From an uncultured Porphyromonas sp. (GTDB taxonomy: Bacteria > Bacteroidota > Bacteroidia > Bacteroidales > Porphyromonadaceae), in the NCBI RefSeq assembly GCF_915070105.1, contig NZ_CAJZFJ010000020.1:1-33258 (forward strand): a DNA stretch of 33,258 nt, given 5' to 3'. Both the position numbers and the translations under genes were made by a program. Every line of letters begins with the position of its first letter. Within the stretch, counting starts at the first letter, position 1. Under the pieces are notes generated by a model. It searched no databases and was not told where the DNA came from. It worked only from the letters and a program-made list of their open reading frames with translations. Positions 1-8,224 of this stretch are shown here, one piece after another.

Positions 1-372
1 CATAAAAGTCTAGATTTGGATTCGTGTACATACTCTGATTATAGATTGATCTTAAATCGTCGCTTCTATGATGAGTCATTGAGATACAATAACTGTCTGT
101 ACAGGAAGCTTACCATCCTTAGGGATGGAAGTATATCAAACTGCTTGTTCTCCGAGCAAAGGTATGGCTCAGTCTTTGCTCATCCCTCTTTCGTTAAGAT
201 AGTTTCATCTGCATCTTTTCAAGAATGTTGGATGGTTTCTAAGGATCTGATTGATGGCTGTAAGGATTGTGAACTCAGGTATGCCTGTCTTGACTGTCGA
301 TATACTACGCACAGAGGGCTCTTCTCATTTGAACGGCCATGTTGGTGTCACTATCCCATAGACGAGGACTAG
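1..372 (+). CDS. Grasp-with-spasm type peptide maturase, C-terminal SPASM part (5' truncated)
   Basis: The reading frame is open at the left edge of the window, so only the last 123 residues are seen; the TTG at 16 is not a convincing start. The fragment carries the cysteine layout of a SPASM auxiliary iron-sulfur domain: a Cys then DGS-I-NC then YG (visible residues 32-56), and CKDCELRYACLDCR (87-100), ending CWCHYP. This closely resembles the C-terminus of the SPASM maturase of grasp-with-spasm RiPP systems, which modifies a ribosomal precursor peptide together with an ATP-grasp enzyme. A C39 exporter gene begins one base after the stop, which supports that reading. The radical-SAM-like N-terminal half, the precursor and the grasp enzyme are outside the window. 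Base composition is AT-rich compared with the ribosomal genes. Confidence 0.75.
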   Translation, partial: HKSLDLDSCTYSDYRLILNRRFYDESLRYNNCLYRKLTILRDGSISNCLFSEQRYGSVFAHPSFVKIVSSASFQECWMVSKDLIDGCKDCELRYACLDCRYTTHRGLFSFERPCWCHYPIDED

Positions 373-373
373 T

Positions 374-2605
374 ATGAAGACTTTTGTAAGGCAGCATGAC
401 TCGATGGATTGTGGTGCTGCTTGTTTAGCAATGATCACCCAGCATTATGGGTTATGTATGAACAGGGAGAAGTTACGAGCCGCCTGTTCGATGAATAGGA
501 ATGGTGTGTCTCTGTTAGGTATCAGTAGAGCGGCAGAACAGATTGGATTTAGAACGATTGGAGGAAGTCTTTCGTTTGAGGCTTTTGTGCGAGATGTCCC
601 TCTCCCTTGTATCGCCCATTGGAATCAGAATCACTTTGTTGTCATCCACAGAATCAAGACACAGGGTAAAGGGGAGTTCTCAATTCATGTTGCTGATCCC
701 GGGAAAGGACTTATCATATATACACGAAAGGAGTTCTGTGAGCATTGGAATAGCACAGTGGCAGATGGGAAGGAAAAAGGCATAGTACTTCTACTTGAGC
801 CCACCGAGAGGTTTTATGAGCTTTTGAAGAATGAAGGGGGGCAGGATAGGGTGATGCATAGCTCTCCTTCTCGCCAATCACTTCTGTGTGCTTACCTTGC
901 AAAGTATAAACACTTCTTCATACAATTAGTGTTAGGCTTGTTCCTTGGCTCTTTGTTGCAACTAGTTTTTCCTCTTCTTACACAGGGAATAGTAGACATT
1001 GGTATCGGAGGAAAGGATATTCGCTTTGTGTGGCTGGTACTACTTGCACAATTGATGTTAATCTTTAGTCGAACTGCGGTTGATTTTGTTCGAGCAAAGA
1101 TCCTGTTGCATATCTCCACTCGGATTAATATCACGCTTATATCAGATTTTTTTATCAAGTTGATGAAACTCCCAATGGTGTTCTTTGAAACAAAATTGAT
1201 GGGAGACCTTTTACAGCGCATCGAAGATCATAGGAGGATTGAGAAGTTTTTGACTTCTAGTAGCTTGACTTTTGTGTTTTCCTTCTTTTCTATTGTGATC
1301 TTTGGTATTATTTTAGTGTCTTATAGTTTGGGTATTTTCCTTGTGTTCTTTTGTGGAACTCTGTTGTATGTAGGTTGGATCTTTGTTTTCTATACAAAGA
1401 GGAAAGAGCTAGATTATAAGGTTTTCGAACAAGCTGGTCGTAGTCGCAACGTGACCTACCAACTGGTTAAAGGTATGCAAGAGATCAAATTGCAGGGCTG
1501 TGAACAGCGGAAACGTTGGGAATGGGAGGATGTACAAGCTGACCTATTTAGCATTAATCTGAAGGTCCTACATCTAGAGCAGGTACAACAGATAGGGGGA
1601 GTTATGATCAATGAGATTAAGAATGTTATTATTACCGTAATAGCTGCTACAGCTGTTATTCAAGGAGAAATGACTCTAGGTATGATGCTCTCTGTACAGT
1701 ATATCATTGGACAACTTAATAGCCCTGTAGACCTTCTGGTTCAATTTGTTCACTCATGGCAAGATGTATGTATAAGCATTGATCGAATGAATGAAGTCCG
1801 GATAGAATCAAAAGAGGAGGATGTGGGGCGACAGCTGAATACATATACAGCAGGCTCCTCAGATGCATACTCCATAAGTGTGAACAACCTTTCCTTTAGG
1901 TATGATGTTCATAGTTCCCATGACATACTGTCTAATATCAACCTTTATATTCCCAATGGGAAGGTTACGGCGATTGTAGGGGCAAGTGGAAGTGGAAAAA
2001 CGACATTGATAAAGCTCCTTTTAGGTTTCTATGAGCCTCTCGCTGGAGATATTCAAGTAGGGGGTAACCATCTGAAAGAATGTATTTTGAGTTGGTGGAG
2101 AGGCCAGTGTGGTGCAGTGATGCAAGAGGGCTATCTATTCTCAGATTCCATAGCTCGGAATATTGCAATTTCAGATGATGAACCTGATATTGAGCGTATC
2201 CGGCAAGCGGCACAGGTGGCACATATTGCAGACTACATTGAGGCTCTACCTCTTGGCTACAATACTGTCATTGGACAGGATGGACAGGGGATTAGTCAAG
2301 GACAACGTCAGCGTATTCTTATTGCCAGAGTTGTATATAAGAACCCAATGTTCGTTTTCTTAGATGAGGCAACGAATTCCTTAGACGCATACAACGAGCG
2401 TGCTATAACAGAGAGCTTGTTCTCCTTTTATGCAGGTAAAACAGTTGTGGTAGTTGCGCATCGCCTGTCGACAGTTCGTAATGCAGATCAGATCGTCGTT
2501 CTAGATCAAGGCTCGGTTGTTGAGATTGGTACCCACGATGAGCTGATAGCGAAGAGAGGCTCATATTTTCATTTGGTTAAAAATCAACTTGAACTTGGAA
2601 ACTGA
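374..2605 (+). CDS. Peptidase-containing ABC exporter (C39 bacteriocin/RiPP type)
   Basis: This 743-residue protein has the three-part layout of peptidase-containing exporters, which cut a double-glycine leader and pump out the mature peptide. The N-terminal C39 cysteine peptidase shows Gln7, Cys13 in the DCGAAC motif, His87 in NHFVV and Asp108 in ADPG, so the catalytic set is complete. A hydrophobic region (about 175-450) forms the transmembrane domain. The ATPase domain has Walker A GASGSGKTT (536-544), signature ISQGQ (640-644), Walker B FVFLDEA (660-666) and a switch His696. The start lies one base after the maturase stop and the end overlaps the next reading frame region, so the three genes look co-transcribed. 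The substrate is probably a GG-leader precursor encoded off the left edge (inference). Confidence 0.93.
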   Translation: MKTFVRQHDSMDCGAACLAMITQHYGLCMNREKLRAACSMNRNGVSLLGISRAAEQIGFRTIGGSLSFEAFVRDVPLPCIAHWNQNHFVVIHRIKTQGKGEFSIHVADPGKGLIIYTRKEFCEHWNSTVADGKEKGIVLLLEPTERFYELLKNEGGQDRVMHSSPSRQSLLCAYLAKYKHFFIQLVLGLFLGSLLQLVFPLLTQGIVDIGIGGKDIRFVWLVLLAQLMLIFSRTAVDFVRAKILLHISTRINITLISDFFIKLMKLPMVFFETKLMGDLLQRIEDHRRIEKFLTSSSLTFVFSFFSIVIFGIILVSYSLGIFLVFFCGTLLYVGWIFVFYTKRKELDYKVFEQAGRSRNVTYQLVKGMQEIKLQGCEQRKRWEWEDVQADLFSINLKVLHLEQVQQIGGVMINEIKNVIITVIAATAVIQGEMTLGMMLSVQYIIGQLNSPVDLLVQFVHSWQDVCISIDRMNEVRIESKEEDVGRQLNTYTAGSSDAYSISVNNLSFRYDVHSSHDILSNINLYIPNGKVTAIVGASGSGKTTLIKLLLGFYEPLAGDIQVGGNHLKECILSWWRGQCGAVMQEGYLFSDSIARNIAISDDEPDIERIRQAAQVAHIADYIEALPLGYNTVIGQDGQGISQGQRQRILIARVVYKNPMFVFLDEATNSLDAYNERAITESLFSFYAGKTVVVVAHRLSTVRNADQIVVLDQGSVVEIGTHDELIAKRGSYFHLVKNQLELGN

Positions 2606-2606
2606 A

Positions 2607-3104
2607 ATGGAGGTAAAGACTAAAGAACAACCGCAAAGAATAGAGCTACGAAGTGAGAAGCCACGAAAAGTCATAGGGCAAGTCCCCCCCTCTCTCATCC
2701 GTTATAGCATCGGTATTATTGGGCTCATATTATTTTTTTTGATAGGTATAACTTATCACTATCCCTATCAACAGGTTTATTTTGGCACAGTGATCGTGCA
2801 TCAAGTTCCGCATATGAGCCCCTTGGATAGTGTGGTGGTTCTTCTTCCCCTTCACTTTGATAAGAAACGACTTTCGATGGCGAATGATATGCAGATTTTT
2901 TTAATTGGATATGATTTGTTCATTGAAGGGCATCTACTCCAACTCTATCCAGAGCGTGATACATTAGGACAGCAGAATGCTTATTGTCGTTTTGCGGTAT
3001 CAGATCTATGTAGGGCCGAAGGACAGACTGTGGATTTTAAACTTATACACTCTTCTGGGAGTCTGCTCTCATACATGCTTGGACGAAGAACTTCAGCCCC
3101 TTGA
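2607..3104 (+). CDS. Very short HlyD-like membrane protein of the RiPP exporter
   Basis: I chose the ATG at 2607, one base after the exporter stop; a TTG at 2589 in the same frame would overlap the exporter. The 165-residue protein begins with a charged segment containing IELRSEK and IGQVPPSLIRY, then one membrane helix, then YHYPYQQVYFGTVIV. This is the pattern at the N-terminus of Bacteroidota HlyD-family adaptor proteins. The rest (VVVLLP, a variable stretch with IFLIGYDLFIEGHLLQL, then a final strand and SSGSLLSYML) resembles the C-terminal beta-barrel part of that family. The long coiled-coil hairpin and lipoyl halves expected between them in a protein of about 400 residues are absent. 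It is either a specialised minimal adaptor or an internally deleted one; no frameshifted remainder is visible downstream. Confidence 0.65.
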   Translation: MEVKTKEQPQRIELRSEKPRKVIGQVPPSLIRYSIGIIGLILFFLIGITYHYPYQQVYFGTVIVHQVPHMSPLDSVVVLLPLHFDKKRLSMANDMQIFLIGYDLFIEGHLLQLYPERDTLGQQNAYCRFAVSDLCRAEGQTVDFKLIHSSGSLLSYMLGRRTSAP

Positions 3105-3375
3105 CTGGCTAATATTGAATATTGTGAGTAGAAACAATCATATCTATGCTCTGTAATATTATTGGATGAATACTTTTCTAAATAGGGGACAGTTGTAGAG
3201 TGGCTAGTTGAGGATACTGAATAGCTATGGGGCTAGGAGTGACTCAATGTGTTTGTGAATTGGTAGCCAATAAAATATATGCAAGGAGCGTTTCGAGATC
3301 CTTTTATGATTTCGGAGTGTTTCCACGTTCGAGCCAAGGAAATACATGTTTTAATTCTAGAAAGAGAAATATCTT

Positions 3376-5619
3376 ATGTCTACACATCACTTACATCTTA
3401 TCCCATCTCTCTTCCTTTGCTTAGTCGTAATGTCCTATATCACCCCGAGTCTCGGGCAGCGGGTCTTCCGTCTGCGTGTCCTCTCCCCTTCCGAGCAACC
3501 TGTCGCTTCGGCATCCGTACGGGTAGAGTGCTGTCGTGATACGATCTACCTCGGGAAGACTGACCCAGCAGGGATCTTCACGGCAGACGTCCCCGCAGGG
3601 TGTGATAGCCTCCACCTCTGGGTGCTCGCCGAGGGCTATGGACAGCAGGAGCATACCGTAGCCCTACAGCAAGGGCTACAGTATACCCTTCGACTCACCG
3701 AGGTGGAGCTAGGACAGGTTGAGATCATCGCCTCTCGCTCCAGTGTCAAGACGGACGCTGAGGGCACGACCTACCGGATCTCCATGCAGGGCTTGCCCCC
3801 GAAGGCTAAGGCGTCCCTTGCGCTTAAGCGGCTACCTGGGGTCATCACTCGGATGGAGGTGTTCTCGCTCATTGGGGCTCGGGGTAGTGCTACGATCTAT
3901 GTAGATGAGGTGCCTGTGGACCCGAAGTTCTTGAGTACGTTAGAGGCTGCAGATATTGACCGAGTCGAGGTGCGCTACATGGATCACAATAGCTCGGGAG
4001 AGGGTGGAGCGATCTATATTTATCGCAAGAAGGCAGAGCATCCTGTCCTCAAGGGGGATCTTGACCTCAGCGGAGGCCTACTCCGTCCCAGCTGGAGTCT
4101 AACTCCGAGCCTTACCCTGTATAGTAGGGCGGTGGATATTATCGCCAATGCCTCGGCTACCTATAGCCATCAGTCCCCCGAGTTTCATATCTACCGCAAT
4201 GGTCACCCCGAGCTCTCTATATATAATAGGGCCAAGGTGCTACAGACCGGAGGGCAGGTCTTCGCTACTGCCGAGCTCACCCCCCGCCTAAGAGGGACGC
4301 TAACCTATGCCCACTTTGGGCTACAGAGCTGGCACAATAGCCAGGTGAAGCAGCAGGGAATGGTGACCTCTGGAAAGATACGAGAGAACCAGATGCGCCA
4401 TGCTGTGAACCTCCTGCTGGCTTATAAACTGGGGAGCAATAATCGGCTACTACTCAAAAGCTATGGATTATGGATGCTCGGTAACGATACCGACCTCAGA
4501 GGGATGGCCGATAGGGTCAATAGCCGTGATGCGCTAGCGGAGATCGTCTACGAACATAACCAACTCTCTCTACTCGGCTTGACACACCGCCTCGGGGTCG
4601 GCTTCGGAGGGCGTCTGGGGCGTAATAACCTGTATGATGGGCTTGCTCCCTACCGCAATAGACAGCTACGAGCCTATGTGCGGGATAATGTCTCCCTACT
4701 CGAGGATCTGAGCCTTTACTTCATTCTCACAGGGCAGTGGGGCGAGTATGGGCGGGATCGGCTGTATAGCTACAGCACCTTTACCCCCTCGCTGTCACTC
4801 AGCTACGAGCTCGGGGGCTATACGATCGGGATACGCTATGGGCATAGTGTGCAGCACCCGAGTGCAGATCTACTCTCCCCGAGGGTGTTCTATCGGAATG
4901 AGCTGGAGCAACGACAGGGCAACCCCCACCTAGGCCCACAGTATACCGATAACTGGGCTCTCTCGTTCTCGAAGCAGTTCGGGCGACACTCGCTGAGCCT
5001 GAAGAGCACCTACTGGCATGCCTCAGACCTCATCACTTCGGTCTATACGAACCAGCCCAATGTGCTTACCTATGGGAATGCTGGGATAGGGGATGAGCTG
5101 AGTACGACACTTAACTATAGCACAGCTCTACTGAGCAACCAGCTTAGCCTCAACCTCTACATCGGTGCTACGTATGCCGACTATCGGCTCACTCCCTCCT
5201 ATCGTGCCCGTACCCTGAGCTATGGTACTCGTGGCTGGAGTCTAGAGTGGGGTGGGAGTGTGAACTACTATCACCCTAAGGGCTGGCTGGCCAGTCTCGA
5301 TCTCTCTGCTGATGGACTCTCCCGGAGTCTATCCCATCAGCAGGTGGAGGAGCCTCAACTGATGCTCCTCCTACAGAAGAGCTTCTTCGCAGGTAAGCTA
5401 GATGTCAGCATTGAAGTGAAGGCACCCTTTGGCTGGGGTGAGCGGATGACCGAGACAACCTTCCTCCGAGGGATCGTCCAGCGGAAAGAGACTCGTATAT
5501 CTCAATCCAATGTTTCTCTAGGGCTCACCTATCACTTCGGAGGCGAGGCAAAGCGCCCCATGAAGGCTCTCACCACATCGCCCCTCTCCCTAGATGATGT
5601 CAAGCGCTCTGACCTATAG
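3376..5619 (+). CDS. TonB-receptor-like outer-membrane beta-barrel protein
   Basis: The 747-residue product has a signal peptide (about 1-27, ending SLGQ) and a carboxypeptidase-regulatory-like beta-sandwich (about 29-110). A plug-like segment follows, with LPGVITR, GARGSATIYVDEVP and the IDRVEVRY strand (about 130-215). The remainder is a long run of alternating aromatic and polar beta-strands ending in VSLGLTYHF, the usual strand end of outer-membrane barrels. This matches Bacteroidota outer membrane beta-barrel proteins related to TonB-dependent receptors. A substrate cannot be named, and no SusD-like partner is adjacent. Base composition is GC-rich like the core genome, unlike the RiPP genes 270 bases upstream, so it may not belong to that cassette. 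The AT-rich gap 3105-3375 shows only short unconvincing reading frames. Confidence 0.85.
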   Translation: MSTHHLHLIPSLFLCLVVMSYITPSLGQRVFRLRVLSPSEQPVASASVRVECCRDTIYLGKTDPAGIFTADVPAGCDSLHLWVLAEGYGQQEHTVALQQGLQYTLRLTEVELGQVEIIASRSSVKTDAEGTTYRISMQGLPPKAKASLALKRLPGVITRMEVFSLIGARGSATIYVDEVPVDPKFLSTLEAADIDRVEVRYMDHNSSGEGGAIYIYRKKAEHPVLKGDLDLSGGLLRPSWSLTPSLTLYSRAVDIIANASATYSHQSPEFHIYRNGHPELSIYNRAKVLQTGGQVFATAELTPRLRGTLTYAHFGLQSWHNSQVKQQGMVTSGKIRENQMRHAVNLLLAYKLGSNNRLLLKSYGLWMLGNDTDLRGMADRVNSRDALAEIVYEHNQLSLLGLTHRLGVGFGGRLGRNNLYDGLAPYRNRQLRAYVRDNVSLLEDLSLYFILTGQWGEYGRDRLYSYSTFTPSLSLSYELGGYTIGIRYGHSVQHPSADLLSPRVFYRNELEQRQGNPHLGPQYTDNWALSFSKQFGRHSLSLKSTYWHASDLITSVYTNQPNVLTYGNAGIGDELSTTLNYSTALLSNQLSLNLYIGATYADYRLTPSYRARTLSYGTRGWSLEWGGSVNYYHPKGWLASLDLSADGLSRSLSHQQVEEPQLMLLLQKSFFAGKLDVSIEVKAPFGWGERMTETTFLRGIVQRKETRISQSNVSLGLTYHFGGEAKRPMKALTTSPLSLDDVKRSDL

Positions 5620-5624
5620 TTAGT

Positions 5625-5680
5625 GATCCATCCCAGGGGCGGGTAGAGGTCGCTCTTCCCGCCCCTGGGGTGGATCTTCT
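5625..5680 (+). terminator. Strong terminator after the outer-membrane protein gene
   Basis: A 19-bp stem (5625-5643 with 5658-5676), perfect apart from one G-U pair, closes a 14-base loop and is followed by a short T-rich tail. It begins six bases after the stop codon at 5619. It should end transcription before the ribosomal genes, so rpsH needs its own promoter. Confidence 0.85.
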
Positions 5681-5962
5681 GGCTTCTTCTATAATATATA
5701 GGTATCCAGGATAGGGGGATGACCCTAGATGTTGCGTAGCTATGGAGGCTTATTGTGTGGGATGGGGCTAGGGCATGTTGTCTTGATAAGGAGGTATGCA
5801 CCTTGTTGTTGTAATATAGTGGGTTAGGGAGAGGATTTGTCGGTGTGGCTTAGGCTTATTGGGGAGCATTTTACCCTCGAGGGAGGGAGTGAAGGGAGGA
5901 CTCGTTGGGGGAGCGAGAGGAGGTGGTGGCGAGTTGATACGATATGCGTGTGGCTGTGGTAG
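5681..5962. other. Non-coding spacer upstream of the split spc operon
   Basis: No convincing gene was found in this stretch. The reading frames here lack recognisable protein character. A purine-rich run on the plus strand (about 5870-5935) is the only compositional oddity. No remnant of rpsN or rplE, the expected neighbours of rpsH, could be recognised. Confidence 0.6.
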
Positions 5963-5993
5963 TTGCATGTATGGAAAATAGTTCGTAAATTTG
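5963..5993 (+). promoter_or_regulatory. Bacteroidota-type promoter for rpsH
   Basis: TAAATTTG at 5986-5993 matches the Bacteroidota -7 consensus TAnnTTTG exactly. A TTG at 5963-5965 lies 20 bases upstream, at the usual distance of the -33 element. Transcription would start near 6000, giving an rpsH leader of about 110 bases. Confidence 0.65.
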
Positions 5994-5999
5994 CGTGCT

Positions 6000-6109
6000 T
6001 TTTGTGTGGGTATCTACACCCTAATGTGTTGTGTCTCATGCCAAGGAGCAACAAGCAGTATGTTTAAATATTGTCTGGGTCGTCCAGATCAATTTAATTC
6101 TCAACATTA
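6000..6109 (+). promoter_or_regulatory. rpsH leader with a small hairpin
   Basis: Between the predicted start of transcription and the rpsH ATG there is no reading frame. The leader is AT-rich near the start codon. It holds a compact hairpin, TCTGG (6074-6078) with CCAGA (6084-6088) around a five-base loop, about 20 bases before the ATG. S8 controls spc operons in other bacteria, so this could be a control site, but that is inference from position only. Confidence 0.35.
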
Positions 6110-6505
6110 ATGACAGATCCTATTGCAGATTATCTGACGCGCCTGCGTAATGCAGTGAAGGCTGGCCACAGAGTGGTCGAGATCCCAGCGTCTAATCTAA
6201 AGAAAGAGATCACGAAGATCCTCTTCGACAAGGGGTACATCCTCAACTTCAAGTTCGTCGAAGATGGTCCACAGGGCACGATCAAGGTCGCACTGAAGTA
6301 TGATCGTACAGGTCGTGTAAACGCACTGAAGGCACTCAAGCGCGTCTCTCGTCCAGGTCTTCGTAAGTATGTAGGCTATCGTGAGATGCCCCGCGTACTC
6401 AATGGTCTCGGTATCGCTATCCTCTCTACTTCACGAGGTGTTATGACCGATAAGGAGGCTTCGCAGCTCAAGGTGGGTGGCGAAGTGCTATGTTACATCT
6501 ACTAA
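6110..6505 (+). CDS. rpsH: 30S ribosomal protein S8
   Basis: The 131-residue protein starts MTDPIADYLTRLRNA and carries the S8 C-terminal signature STSRGVMTDKEA before the terminal strand GGEVLCYIY. It binds the central domain of 16S rRNA and, in bacteria such as E. coli, feeds back on spc operon translation. Length is normal. It is the first ribosomal gene here. In most bacteria rpsN and rplE lie directly upstream, but here the upstream neighbour is an unrelated outer-membrane protein gene ending in a terminator, so rpsH heads a new transcription unit. Confidence 0.98.
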   Translation: MTDPIADYLTRLRNAVKAGHRVVEIPASNLKKEITKILFDKGYILNFKFVEDGPQGTIKVALKYDRTGRVNALKALKRVSRPGLRKYVGYREMPRVLNGLGIAILSTSRGVMTDKEASQLKVGGEVLCYIY

Positions 6506-6523
6506 AAGAAGGAGGTATATACT

Positions 6524-7075
6524 ATGTCAAGAATAGGTAAGCTTCCCGTAAGCATCCCAGCAGGCGTTACCGTCTCCGTCAAGGATCAGGTCGTCACCGT
6601 CAAGGGCTCCAAGGGTGAGCTAACACAGGCTTTCGATGCCCGCATCTCTGTCGCCGTAGAGGGCGACCATGTCGTCGTCAGCCGCAGCAGCGATGATCGT
6701 CAGGAGCGTTCACTCCACGGTCTCTATCGTGCTCTTATCCATAATATGATCGTCGGTGTCTCCGAGGGCTTCACCAAGACGCTTGAGCTCGTTGGTGTCG
6801 GCTATCGTGCCTCCAACCAAGGTCAGATCCTAGAGCTTAGCCTCGGCTTCACGCACAACGTCTATCTACAGCTCCCTAAGGAGATTCAGGTAGAGACGAA
6901 GACAGAGCGTAACAAGAACCCTCTGATCATCCTCACCAGCGCCGACAAGCAACTCCTCGGTCAGGTGTGCACCAAGATCCGCTCCTTCCGTATGCCAGAG
7001 CCTTACAAGGGTAAGGGTATCCGCTTCGAGGGTGAGATCATCCGCCGTAAGTCAGGTAAGAGCGCAGGTAAGTAA
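6524..7075 (+). CDS. rplF: 50S ribosomal protein L6
   Basis: The 183-residue product begins MSRIGKLPVSIPAGV and ends PYKGKGIRFEGEIIRRKSGKSAGK, which is the conserved L6 C-terminal rRNA-binding motif. L6 has two similar alpha/beta domains and sits near the factor-binding site of the large subunit. The ATG is preceded by a clear GGAGG at 6511-6515. This is notable because Bacteroidota rarely use Shine-Dalgarno sites, and it fixes the start. It lies 18 bases after rpsH in the same operon. Confidence 0.98.
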   Translation: MSRIGKLPVSIPAGVTVSVKDQVVTVKGSKGELTQAFDARISVAVEGDHVVVSRSSDDRQERSLHGLYRALIHNMIVGVSEGFTKTLELVGVGYRASNQGQILELSLGFTHNVYLQLPKEIQVETKTERNKNPLIILTSADKQLLGQVCTKIRSFRMPEPYKGKGIRFEGEIIRRKSGKSAGK

Positions 7076-7100
7076 CCGCTAAAACACGTATAAAGCAATC

Positions 7101-7445
7101 ATGTTGAAGAAAGAAGCAAGAAGACAGAAGATCAAGACGCGTGTACGTGCCAAGATCAGCGGTACGGCAGAACGCCCACGCCTGACTGTATTCCGAAGCA
7201 ATAAGCAGATCTACGCACAGGTGATCGATGACGTGGCTGGGGTAACCCTAGCGAGTGCGTCTTCGCTCAAGCTCAGTGCAGAGGGGACGAAGAAGGAAAT
7301 CGCTGCCCTCGTCGGGACAGAGGTCGCCAAGGCCGCACAGGCTGCAGGTGTCTCCACCGTAGTATTCGACCGTAATGGTTACCTCTACCACGGCCGTGTG
7401 AAGGAGCTAGCTGATGCAGCTCGTGCAGCAGGTCTTAACTTTTAA
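7101..7445 (+). CDS. rplR: 50S ribosomal protein L18
   Basis: The 114-residue protein has the basic N-terminus and the conserved core RPRLTVFRSNKQIYAQVIDD. It ends VKELADAARAAGLNF, as expected for L18, the 5S rRNA-binding protein of the large subunit. Its position between rplF and rpsE is the standard spc order. Length is normal and no oddity is seen. Confidence 0.98.
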   Translation: MLKKEARRQKIKTRVRAKISGTAERPRLTVFRSNKQIYAQVIDDVAGVTLASASSLKLSAEGTKKEIAALVGTEVAKAAQAAGVSTVVFDRNGYLYHGRVKELADAARAAGLNF

Positions 7446-7457
7446 TCTTGTATCGCA

Positions 7458-7982
7458 ATGTCAGATAATCGCTCCAAGTCAGCTAGAGAGTTTGAAGGAA
7501 AGGACAAGTTCGTCGAACGCCTCGTAGCTATCAATCGTGTCACCAAGGTGACTAAGGGTGGTCGTACATTCACCTTCGCTGCTATCGTCGTCGTCGGAGA
7601 CGAAAACGGACGTATCGGCTGGGGTCTTGGTAAGGCTGGCGAAGTATCCGCCGCTATCTCCAAGGGTACAGAAGCTGCAAAGAAGAACCTCATCACGGTG
7701 CCCATCCACAAGGGTACAATCCCTCACGAGCAGGTCGCTCGCTTCGGCGGTGCCCGCGTCTTCCTCAAGCCTGCATCTGCCGGTACGGGAGTAAAGGCTG
7801 GTGGTGCTATGCGTGCCGTGCTAGAGAGCGTAGGGGTACATGACGTCCTAGCTAAGAGCAAGGGCTCCTCGAACCCTCACAACCTCGTCAAGGCTACCAT
7901 CGCTGCTCTAGCAGAGATGCGCTCGCCTCTGATGGTGGCTCGCAACCGTGGCGTCTCTGTAGAAAAGGTCTTCAAGGGCTAG
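7458..7982 (+). CDS. rpsE: 30S ribosomal protein S5
   Basis: The 174-residue protein contains the S5 double-stranded-RNA-binding fold (FVERLVAINRVTKVTKGGRT, then VVGDENGRIGWGLGKAGEV, about 20-75). The C-terminal half has ARVFLKPASAGTGVKAGG and ends EKVFKG. S5 helps decoding accuracy near the mRNA entry site. It starts 12 bases after rplR. The N-terminal extension before the fold is short and polar. Confidence 0.98.
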   Translation: MSDNRSKSAREFEGKDKFVERLVAINRVTKVTKGGRTFTFAAIVVVGDENGRIGWGLGKAGEVSAAISKGTEAAKKNLITVPIHKGTIPHEQVARFGGARVFLKPASAGTGVKAGGAMRAVLESVGVHDVLAKSKGSSNPHNLVKATIAALAEMRSPLMVARNRGVSVEKVFKG

Positions 7983-8019
7983 TCCTGCATCATTCATTAG
8001 GTAAAGAATCACAAGTACA

Positions 8020-8196
8020 ATGGCACAGATAAAGATCCAGCAAGTACGCAGTAAGATCAAGAGCCCTAAGGTGCAGAAGCTCACGCTCCAAGCTCTAGGG
8101 CTGAAGAAGCTAGGTCAGATCGTCGAGCATAACGACACACCACAGATCCGTGGTATGGTCAATGCCGTCAAGCATCTCGTCCGCATCGTCGAGTAA
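8020..8196 (+). CDS. rpmD: 50S ribosomal protein L30
   Basis: A 58-residue gene translated directly from the sequence. It begins MAQIKIQQVRSKI, continues with LQALGLKKLGQ and RGMVNAVKHLVRIVE, and matches the small single-domain L30 in length and pattern. It sits between rpsE and rplO as in standard spc operons, 37 bases after rpsE. L30 contacts 23S rRNA on the large subunit surface. Confidence 0.96.
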   Translation: MAQIKIQQVRSKIKSPKVQKLTLQALGLKKLGQIVEHNDTPQIRGMVNAVKHLVRIVE

Positions 8197-8224
8197 TATT
8201 AACCCAGAAACGCAAGACAGAGAA

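Noticed and set aside
3227..3539. Small frames before the outer-membrane protein gene, as possible RiPP precursors
   Set aside because: No double-glycine leader or core-like pattern; the longer one runs into the receptor gene in another frame.
8150..8224. N-terminal extension of L15
   Set aside because: It overlaps rpmD and reads as a serine-rich shadow; the ATG at 8225 gives the family's normal start.
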